NCBI RefSeq assembly: GCF_947500835.1
Contig: NZ_CANMTQ010000005.1
Location: 124,001 to 188,000, forward strand
Direction of reading: 5' to 3'
Source: an uncultured Halomonas sp.
GTDB taxonomy: Bacteria; Pseudomonadota; Gammaproteobacteria; Pseudomonadales; Halomonadaceae
DNA: 64,000 nucleotides
Position numbers and translations under genes: made by a program
Notes under the pieces: model-generated
Told to the model about the DNA's origin: nothing
Seen by the model: the letters and a program-made list of their open reading frames with translations, nothing else
Databases searched by the model: none
Shown: positions 57,713-64,000 of the stretch, one piece after another
How positions within the stretch are numbered: the stretch's first letter is position 1
Layout: every line of letters begins with the position of its first letter

Positions 57713-57964
57713 TCAGGAAGCCGTTGCGGCCGCGGTCTTGAAAATAGTCAATAGATCCTGGGCTTGCATCGCAGCGTCACGCCCAAGGCCAGTGAGATAC
57801 CCCCCATCGGTCCGGGTCACCAGGCCGCGCTCGTACAAGCGCCTTGCCGCCTCTATCTTGGCGGGGTCGGCGCTGGAGTGGACCTTGATGCCCTCCTGGG
57901 TCGTCGACAGATTGAACAGACAGAGCACGTTGAGTTCTTCCAGTATTTCCTGACTGTAGCGCAT
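57713..57964 (-). CDS. TIGR02647-type conserved protein
   Basis: An 83-residue small protein with LEELNVLCLFNLSTTQEGIKVH and GGYLTGLGRDAA segments, as in the TIGR02647 family of unknown function. ATG 57964 follows GAGG with 5 bases spacing; the overlapping GTG two codons earlier is less likely. Convergent with epmB. Confidence 0.85.
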   Translation of the reverse strand: MRYSQEILEELNVLCLFNLSTTQEGIKVHSSADPAKIEAARRLYERGLVTRTDGGYLTGLGRDAAMQAQDLLTIFKTAAATAS

Positions 57965-58061
57965 GGCCACCTCGATGAATCTGCATTAGAGAAGGAGTAT
58001 TCTTAATCTAGGCTAAAATTCCGCATTCAGCCTCCATTGACGACCATATTACCTCGTCCGT

Positions 58062-58436
58062 TTACCCACCGTTGTCCGGCACGCCGCTTTTCCACAACGC
58101 CACCAGCGCTTCGGGCGTCTCTTCTTCATTCATGCTCAGTGACCACACGCAGTAGACGTGAGAGTCCGCTGCATCCTGCTTCTGGGGTTCTTCGATATCA
58201 ACATGAAAAACACGACGGTCAGCGCCGGGAGCGGGCGTGTCGCTACAAGTCCGTGCCGCCAGATTCAACACGTTTTCAAGTTCACGACGCTGCTCGTCTG
58301 TGCATTCATCACACTGGATCCTGCGTGGTTTCATCAACCCCGGAAAGGCAGCTACTCCGCCTTCCCGACGGATGGCAACGACGCTCTTCGCTTTCAACTC
58401 GGCTTTCTTCAACTCCTCTGGCGACTTGTCATTCAT
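58062..58436 (-). CDS. Emfourin-type M4 protease inhibitor
   Basis: A 124-residue protein whose start overlaps the stop of the M4 protease gene (ATGA). It resembles emfourin, the proteinaceous inhibitor encoded with protealysin in Serratia: KSVVAIRREGGVAAFPG, then RRELENVLNLA and RVFHVDIEE. No signal peptide, so it would act in the cytoplasm on its partner. The family assignment rests on the context and on a few conserved patches. Confidence 0.75.
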   Translation of the reverse strand: MNDKSPEELKKAELKAKSVVAIRREGGVAAFPGLMKPRRIQCDECTDEQRRELENVLNLAARTCSDTPAPGADRRVFHVDIEEPQKQDAADSHVYCVWSLSMNEEETPEALVALWKSGVPDNGG

Positions 58437-59503
58437 GCAATCACCCCCACGGCCTGCCAGGCCTCGCGTATCGTGGTCGCCACCCGGCTTGCGCTACCAA
58501 AGCGACGGTCGGCGTTTTCAGCGGTCAAGGTAGCGAAGGTGACAAAATCGCTCTCCGGCATCAAGCGTGAATCTCGCAGGGTGTCATACCAGACCAGGCC
58601 AACGCTTTCCCAGGCGTAGCCCCCTAGCGCCATCGCCGCCAGGTAGAAGGCATGGTTGGGAATGCCGGAATTGATGTGTACACCACCGTTGTCCGCCTCT
58701 GTCTCGACGAAGTCGTCCATATGGGCAGGCTGAGGATCCTTGCCCAGAACCGGATCGTCATAGGCGGTGCCGGGTTCCGCCATGGAACGCAGCGCACGGC
58801 CCTGAACCCGCTCCGTCAGCAGTTCCGCACCGATCAACCAGTCTGCCTCAGTCGCGCTTTGACCGAGGTGATACTGCTTGGTGAGGCTGCCGAAGACATC
58901 CGCCAGGGATTCATTGAGCGCACCGGATTGATAGGTATAGACGAGCCCCGCTTCTCGCTCGATCACGCCGTGGGCCAGTTCGTGGCCCACTACATCCAGC
59001 GCCGCCGTAAAACGATTGAAGAACTCGCCGTCTCCATCGCCGAATACCATCTGAGCGCCATTCCAGAAGGCATTCTCGTAATCTCGACCATAGTGCACCG
59101 TACCTAGTAGCGGCATGCCCTGATTGTCGATGGAATTGCGTTTTAGCGTTTCCCAGAAAAAACCATAGGTCACCCCCAGCCAGCGATAGGCTTCGTCGAC
59201 GGCAGGATCACCGGACTCATTCTGATCTTCCTCCCGCACCAGGGTACCGGGAAGCACTTCTTGATAGTTGGCGGAGTAGATATAGCGTGTCGCCTGCCCG
59301 GGTTGCGGGCTACCCTGAGGCATGGCCATGGCACTGGCAACATGGGGTGCGCGCTGGGAGCGAAAATGGCGATCCACCTCAAGGGTGCGCTGGGCAGAGC
59401 CTTGAAGGTGAGCATGGCTCGACGTTGCTGCAATACGTTCGAGAATAAAGGGCGGCATGAAGCCGTGACGAGTTGGATTCAGCGTCGGCTTACTCATCAT
59501 CAT
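58433..59503 (-). CDS. Protealysin-like M4 metalloprotease precursor
   Basis: A 356-residue thermolysin-family protease. The zinc motif HELAH is at 174-178 with the third ligand E198 in ALNESLAD; the later GGVHINSGIPNHAFYL carries the transition-state His. The short propeptide (about 50 residues) contains PPFILERI at 17-24, the hallmark of protealysin-like precursors, and there is no Sec signal. ATG 59503 has AAGAGGA upstream; two further ATGs follow directly. Coupled by ATGA overlap to its inhibitor gene. Such pairs are reported to control intracellular or bacterial-competition proteolysis. Confidence 0.9.
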   Translation of the reverse strand: MMMSKPTLNPTRHGFMPPFILERIAATSSHAHLQGSAQRTLEVDRHFRSQRAPHVASAMAMPQGSPQPGQATRYIYSANYQEVLPGTLVREEDQNESGDPAVDEAYRWLGVTYGFFWETLKRNSIDNQGMPLLGTVHYGRDYENAFWNGAQMVFGDGDGEFFNRFTAALDVVGHELAHGVIEREAGLVYTYQSGALNESLADVFGSLTKQYHLGQSATEADWLIGAELLTERVQGRALRSMAEPGTAYDDPVLGKDPQPAHMDDFVETEADNGGVHINSGIPNHAFYLAAMALGGYAWESVGLVWYDTLRDSRLMPESDFVTFATLTAENADRRFGSASRVATTIREAWQAVGVIA

Positions 59504-59662
59504 AGTGATCCTCTTGGTGAACAACCGGCAGGGTTCCCTACGCCGACTATTGTTCTGATGCGACTCAACATCTTCACCGAGAGTTCCCATTCTTTTTTAC
59601 TGCTGGCTTTTACTACTGTTTTTTTCCTTAATTGCGACGAAAAGCGCGAGTCGTTGCTTGCG

Positions 59663-61345
59663 CTATTGTTGCGGTAGCAACTCCGGCGCCGGTGACTTTA
59701 CCAGAGACTCGATAGCCCCCAGTGACGCGATTTCACGATCCTTATACAGTCGCGACGCAGGACTAATCATCGCAATTTGGGACGGTACCCCTTTCTTGTC
59801 GAGACGCTGAATCCAGCCATGCGCCCCGTTCGTAAAACGTGCAAGGCTACCGATGGGATGCAGACCGAAATGGCGAATGTAGCGCTGTACCCAGACACTA
59901 TCGTAACGTGCGTCCTGTACCAGCAAATGCCGGTAGATCTCTTCCATGGGCCAGGCCTGACGATCAGGCCGCGGGCGACCCATGGCATCGATGGCATCCA
60001 CCACCATCGCCATGCGGCTCAGGGTCGAAAGCTCGGCGCCACTGAGTTTTAGAGGATAGCCGCTGCCATCCAGGCGTTCATTGATTTCTCCTACGGTACT
60101 TTGAACGGCTTTAGGTTCAAGCCAGCGACAGCCTTGCAGACGCTCGCGCATAATTGGCACGTGATCGGCGAGCTGCTCGCGCCGCGCTGAATCGAAGGTC
60201 TCGCTCTCGAGCAGCGTCTCAGGCAGTAATGCCTTGCCAAGATCATGCACCATGGCGCTCGCGATGATTGCCTTGAGCAGCTTGCGCGGTGCATTGCGAG
60301 CCTTGGCCAGATCCGCCAGGCGGATCGCAACGCTAAGACCGTGCTGCACCAGCGGCGGGTCGCGATGCAGGCAAACGGTGGCAAACAGTAAAGCCTCGCG
60401 ATCTTCCTCGAGCAAGCTCAATAGCTTATCACTGTGGCTTGACAGCAAGATGCTGTCGATCGCTTCTCCCTGCTGTAACTGCAACAACTGCCCGTTGAGG
60501 TAGTCCGCTATCTTGGCCAGACGCCGCGCCATGGGGGTAGCATATTCCGCACGGGGGCGCCGGGGCGGAGGTGTCTGAGTCGGTTTGGACGCTGACTGAA
60601 ACAACGCAGAAGGACTCAACGTACTGTCTGTTTCCGAATCAGCCTTGCGCGCCCTTTCCCGCTCGATCTCCTTGACCAGAAACCAGATCAAGCGCTCGAA
60701 TCTTGGGGTCATCATGCTGAATTCACAGCCGATGAACGCACGTTTCCAATCGCCATCCGCATGTACATGGCGTATTTCACTGCGAGTAGCGAAAATTTCT
60801 CCGTTGGGAAAAACCGCTTCTAGACGAGACAATACCTGGCCTGAGCGCAAATTGGCGGCATCGCTCAAGGAGAGTTCAACCAGACAGCCCCCCAGGGAAA
60901 GATTCGACAATCTGCCGGTCAGCGTTGTTTGCTGGCCTTCAAGTTCGAGATGCACGGCAACCGCCATGCTCGCCCCAAGTTTGGCGCGAAAGGCATTGCG
61001 TCGATGACAGACCTCGAGGCTTTCGGGATAGGCGCAGCCAAACCGCAGCCGCCCAGGCACATCGTTGAGAGGTTCAGCAATCAAAGGTGGTGTCGTTACC
61101 ATCGCACCGTGAGCCTGCCCGGTCAGGCGAAAAGCCCTTTGTGCCGCCAACGCGCCGGCAACTTCCGGGGCTGCGGACACATCGATGTACAGCTGCTCGC
61201 CGGTGATCACCTCCGCCAGCAGCACAGTGGCCGGCGCCATCATCTGTTCATCGAAGGACAGCGACACGGACCCCGGCTGACTCATGGCCGACAATAGTTT
61301 TTCCATCTCGCCGGCGTGCTCGATCCGGGAAGGCGCCTCACTCAT
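59663..61345 (-). CDS. PilZ plus degenerate HD-GYP domain protein
   Basis: A 560-residue cytoplasmic protein with a YcgR-like N-terminal part, a PilZ domain holding RRNAFR (115-120) and NLSLGG (148-153), a proline-rich linker, and a C-terminal HD-GYP-like domain with MVHDLGK (H367, D368) and DGSGYP (426-431). The HHE motif that normally precedes DGxGYP is missing (the sequence reads GEINERLDGSGYP), so metal binding is probably impaired. It may be a c-di-GMP receptor more than an active phosphodiesterase. It starts 24 bases after the serB stop; ATG 61345 is preferred over a TTG at 61372. Confidence 0.85.
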   Translation of the reverse strand: MSEAPSRIEHAGEMEKLLSAMSQPGSVSLSFDEQMMAPATVLLAEVITGEQLYIDVSAAPEVAGALAAQRAFRLTGQAHGAMVTTPPLIAEPLNDVPGRLRFGCAYPESLEVCHRRNAFRAKLGASMAVAVHLELEGQQTTLTGRLSNLSLGGCLVELSLSDAANLRSGQVLSRLEAVFPNGEIFATRSEIRHVHADGDWKRAFIGCEFSMMTPRFERLIWFLVKEIERERARKADSETDSTLSPSALFQSASKPTQTPPPRRPRAEYATPMARRLAKIADYLNGQLLQLQQGEAIDSILLSSHSDKLLSLLEEDREALLFATVCLHRDPPLVQHGLSVAIRLADLAKARNAPRKLLKAIIASAMVHDLGKALLPETLLESETFDSARREQLADHVPIMRERLQGCRWLEPKAVQSTVGEINERLDGSGYPLKLSGAELSTLSRMAMVVDAIDAMGRPRPDRQAWPMEEIYRHLLVQDARYDSVWVQRYIRHFGLHPIGSLARFTNGAHGWIQRLDKKGVPSQIAMISPASRLYKDREIASLGAIESLVKSPAPELLPQQ

Positions 61346-61368
61346 CGATTCCACTCTCGTTTCTCTGG

Positions 61369-62316
61369 TCAATCCCGCTCTATTTCATCCTGACGATGCC
61401 CGAGCAGGTACAGCACCGCGTCCAGTCCAAGTGTCGAAATCGACTGCCGAGCCTTGCGCCGCACCAACGGCTTGGCGCGGTAGGCGATGCCCAGACCGGC
61501 GACAGCGAGCATTTTCAGATCATTGGCCCCATCGCCCACGGCGACGGTTTGCTCGAGATGCAGCCCTTCGCGTTCGGCAATGTTCTGCAACAACATGGCC
61601 TTGCGCTGCGCATCAACTATCGGTTCCTGTACCGCTCCGGTCACCCGGCCCTTCTCGATCACCAGCTCATTGGCATGGATTTCATCGAAGCCCAGCCTGT
61701 CCTGCAGATAGCGCGCAAAATAGCTGAATCCACCGGACAGGATCACGGTGCGATACCCGAATCGCTTGAGGTGTTTCATCAAACGCTCCACCCCATCCAT
61801 CAACGGCAGCGTTTCGGCGATTTCGACGAGCACCGCTTCGTCGAGCCCCTCGAGTTTTGCCATACGCTCACGAAAGCTCTGCTTGAAATCCAGCTCGCCG
61901 CGCATGGCCCGCTCGGTCACCGCTGCGACCTCTTCATAAACACCGTGACGCCTCGCCAGCTCATCGATCACCTCGGCCTGGATCAAAGTCGAATCCATAT
62001 CGAAGCAGACCAGACGGCGCCGATGGCGCCAATGGGAATCTTCCTGAATCACAATGTCTACGCCCAGAGCGTCCCCTAGACTCAACGCCTGTTCCCTCAG
62101 CGCCTCGATATCGAAACCGATATCGCCATCCTGCAACCGATATTCGATACAGGCACCATGAGGCGGCATCCTGCCTTCCAGCGACTCGCCACCGGCAAGC
62201 CAATCCCGCTGTAGGACGTTCAAACCATGGGCAGAGATCAGGCCATCGACGTCAGCGATAATATCGGCAGTCAGGCGCGGCGCCATTAGGGTCAGGATCA
62301 ACGACCGTTGCGTCAT
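61369..62316 (-). CDS. serB: Phosphoserine phosphatase SerB
   Basis: A 315-residue HAD phosphatase doing the last step of serine synthesis. HAD motif I FDMDSTLI, motif II ILSGGFSYF, and GDGANDLKMLAVAGLGIAY (motifs III/IV) are seen. An N-terminal ACT-like region (about residues 1-95) matches the longer gammaproteobacterial form. It lies between parC and the PilZ/HD gene. Confidence 0.96.
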   Translation of the reverse strand: MTQRSLILTLMAPRLTADIIADVDGLISAHGLNVLQRDWLAGGESLEGRMPPHGACIEYRLQDGDIGFDIEALREQALSLGDALGVDIVIQEDSHWRHRRRLVCFDMDSTLIQAEVIDELARRHGVYEEVAAVTERAMRGELDFKQSFRERMAKLEGLDEAVLVEIAETLPLMDGVERLMKHLKRFGYRTVILSGGFSYFARYLQDRLGFDEIHANELVIEKGRVTGAVQEPIVDAQRKAMLLQNIAEREGLHLEQTVAVGDGANDLKMLAVAGLGIAYRAKPLVRRKARQSISTLGLDAVLYLLGHRQDEIERD

Positions 62317-62324
62317 GGGTGCTC

Positions 62325-64000
62325 TTACTCCACCTCGAGTCGATCAACCTTCTGGAAGCCTCGCGGCAGCTTGCTGCCCCGCCGCCCACGTTCACCGGCA
62401 TAGTACTCGAGATCGCTGAGCTTGAGTTTCAGCTTGCGCTTGCCCGCATGAACCACTAGAGACGCCCCCTGAGGCAGAACGACCAGATCACGCACGAACT
62501 CCTCCCGTCGCGCCGCTCGCGGGCCGGGAATATCGAGCATCTTGTTGCCCTTGCCCTTGGTCATCTCGGGTAGCTGCTCCCTTGCGAACAGCAGCATGCG
62601 CCCTTCGTTGGAGATCAGTGCAATACGCGTTCCCTCACCTTCCGGCAGCAACTGTGGGGGAAGCACGTTGCATCCCTTGGGCGGTGACAGTGCCGCCTTG
62701 CCGGATTTGCTCTTGCCGGTCAGCTCCGAGAGAGTGACGATAAATCCATAGCCGCCATCCGAGGCCAGCAGATAGCGGCTTTCCGGGGGTCCCAGCATCA
62801 AGCCGACCATCTTTGCCCCGGCGCCGGGATTGACGCGACCGGTGATGGGCTCGCCCTGACTGCGGGCACTGGGCAGATTGTGCGCCGCCAGGGTATAGGC
62901 ACGACCGCCGTCATCGAGCAGCACCAGGGGCTGATTGGTCTTGCCCCGGGCCGCCAGATGAAAACGATCTCCCGCCTTGAAGGACAAGCCCGCCGGGTCG
63001 ATGTCGTGACCCTTGGCGCTGCGAATCCAGCCTTTTTCCGAGAGCACCACGGTGATGGGATCGGCCCCCATCAATTCGACTTCGGACAGCGCCCGGGCCT
63101 CTTCCCGCTCGACGATCGGCGATCGGCGAGCGTCACCGTGCTCCTTGCCGGCGTCCCGCAGTTCTTTTTCGATCAGATCCGTCAGAGCGTTGTCATTGCC
63201 CAGCAGTTTCTTCAGGCGCTTGCGCTCTTTCTCCAGCTCGTCCTGCTCGCCGCGAATCTTCATCTCCTCGAGCTTGGCCAGATGGCGCAAGCGCAGCTCG
63301 AGGATGGCTTCCGCTTGACGATCTGAAAGCTCGAAGGCCGCGATCAGGGCCGGCTTGGGTTCATCCTCCTCCCGGATGATGCGAATCACTTCGTCGATGT
63401 TGAGATACGCCGCCAGTAGGCCTTCGAGGATATGCAGGCGATCCTCGACCTTGCCCAGCCGATGCTCGAGGCGCCGGCGTACCGTGGCACGCCGGTACTT
63501 GAGCCATTCGCCGAGCATATCCGGCAACGACATCACCCGGGGGCGCCCATCGAGGCCGATGATATTGAGATTGACGCGAACGCTTTTCTCGAGATCGGTA
63601 GTGGCGAACAGATGCGCCATCAGTCCTTCGATATCAATGCGATTCGAGCGGGGCTCGATCACTAGCCGGGTAGGATTCTCGTGGGTGGACTCGTCCCGCA
63701 GATCCGCCACCATGGGCAGCTTCTTGGCCTGCATCTGAGCGGCGATCTGCTCGAGCACCTTGGAGCCGCTGACCTGATAAGGCACCGCGGTGACGATTAT
63801 ATTGCCGTCTTCCAGAGTATAACGGGCGCGCAATTTTACCGACCCGCGCCCGCCGGTATAGAGCTTGGCCAGATCCTCTCGGGAAGAAATGATCTCTGCC
63901 TCGGTGGGAAAATCCGGGGCCGGCACATAGGCCATCAGATCCTTGATGCTGGCTTCGGGATTGCGCAGCAGATGACAGGTCGCCTCCACCACTTCAGTGA
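62325..64000 (-). CDS. parC: DNA topoisomerase IV subunit A, 3' part
   Basis: The C-terminal part of ParC (at least 557 residues), cut by the window end; the catalytic tyrosine region lies outside. The visible part starts in the breakage-reunion domain with [39 protein letters not shown], and ends in the beta-pinwheel domain ([19 protein letters not shown]). ParC and not GyrA is indicated by the short pinwheel without a GyrA box and by the [18 protein letters not shown] tail. Together with ParE it decatenates chromosomes. Confidence 0.95.
   Translation of the reverse strand, partial: TEVVEATCHLLRNPEASIKDLMAYVPAPDFPTEAEIISSREDLAKLYTGGRGSVKLRARYTLEDGNIIVTAVPYQVSGSKVLEQIAAQMQAKKLPMVADLRDESTHENPTRLVIEPRSNRIDIEGLMAHLFATTDLEKSVRVNLNIIGLDGRPRVMSLPDMLGEWLKYRRATVRRRLEHRLGKVEDRLHILEGLLAAYLNIDEVIRIIREEDEPKPALIAAFELSDRQAEAILELRLRHLAKLEEMKIRGEQDELEKERKRLKKLLGNDNALTDLIEKELRDAGKEHGDARRSPIVEREEARALSEVELMGADPITVVLSEKGWIRSAKGHDIDPAGLSFKAGDRFHLAARGKTNQPLVLLDDGGRAYTLAAHNLPSARSQGEPITGRVNPGAGAKMVGLMLGPPESRYLLASDGGYGFIVTLSELTGKSKSGKAALSPPKGCNVLPPQLLPEGEGTRIALISNEGRMLLFAREQLPEMTKGKGNKMLDIPGPRAARREEFVRDLVVLPQGASLVVHAGKRKLKLKLSDLEYYAGERGRRGSKLPRGFQKVDRLEVE

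Overview
The window looks like a chromosomal segment of a moderately GC-rich gammaproteobacterium of the Halomonas / Halomonadaceae type. The reasons are: the order nnr-tsaE-amidase-mutL-miaA-hfq-hflX-hflK-hflC-hisZ-purA with queG, orn, rsgA, rhodanese, psd, serB and parC close by (as I recall it, the same neighbourhood as in Pseudomonas); a sufR-sufB-sufC-sufD-sufS-sufT operon; a DUF3549 gene and a protease-rimK pair. I saw no rRNA, tRNA or CRISPR. The family assignment is inference; no search was run.

Layout. 0.2-4 kb: DUF3549 gene, retropepsin-like/zinc-protease gene plus rimK (protein C-terminal glutamylation), a helical orphan protein and sanA. 4-10.2 kb: minus-strand suf iron-sulfur operon headed by its Rrf2 regulator, with a structured repeat-like insert between sufB and sufC and a likely autoregulatory box at the promoter. 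10.6-21 kb: plus-strand exopolysaccharide cluster: UDP-glucose dehydrogenase, Alg8-like GT2 synthase, Alg44-like PilZ/HlyD protein, two secreted polysaccharide lyases of different folds, and a very large Sel1-repeat lipoprotein resembling AlgK. 21-34.3 kb: minus-strand housekeeping block purA to nnr. 34.5-39.4 kb: queG, orn, rsgA, rhodanese, psd. 39.4-43.1 kb: SitABCD-type Mn/Fe ABC transporter. 43.4-54.7 kb: accessory genes (aldehyde/isoquinoline oxidoreductase-type molybdoenzyme, SDR with divergent LysR regulator, universal stress protein, sugar-binding protein without a transporter, SSS symporter, MBL hydrolase, a broken AraC gene with a MITE at its stop codon, a Fur-box gene and a DUF427 gene). 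54.9-64 kb: epmA, efp, epmB (EF-P lysylation), a TIGR02647-type gene, a protealysin-like M4 protease with its emfourin-type inhibitor, a PilZ plus degenerate HD-GYP protein, serB and the 3' part of parC.

The most interesting system is the 10.6-21 kb cluster. It has the architecture of alginate synthesis (synthase, c-di-GMP receptor co-polymerase, lyase, TPR/Sel1 lipoprotein), but the sugar-nucleotide enzyme is of the UDP-glucose dehydrogenase type, not GDP-mannose dehydrogenase. Epimerase, acetylation genes and outer-membrane porin are absent here. I infer a c-di-GMP-controlled polyuronate whose precursor is UDP-glucuronate, possibly a glucuronan. The product is not proven by sequence.

Other notable signals are a 22-bp terminal-inverted-repeat MITE with a solo end 7 kb away, a Fur-like box in front of an unrecognised gene, an IscR/SufR-like box overlapping the suf promoter, and a strong terminator inside the hisZ leader.
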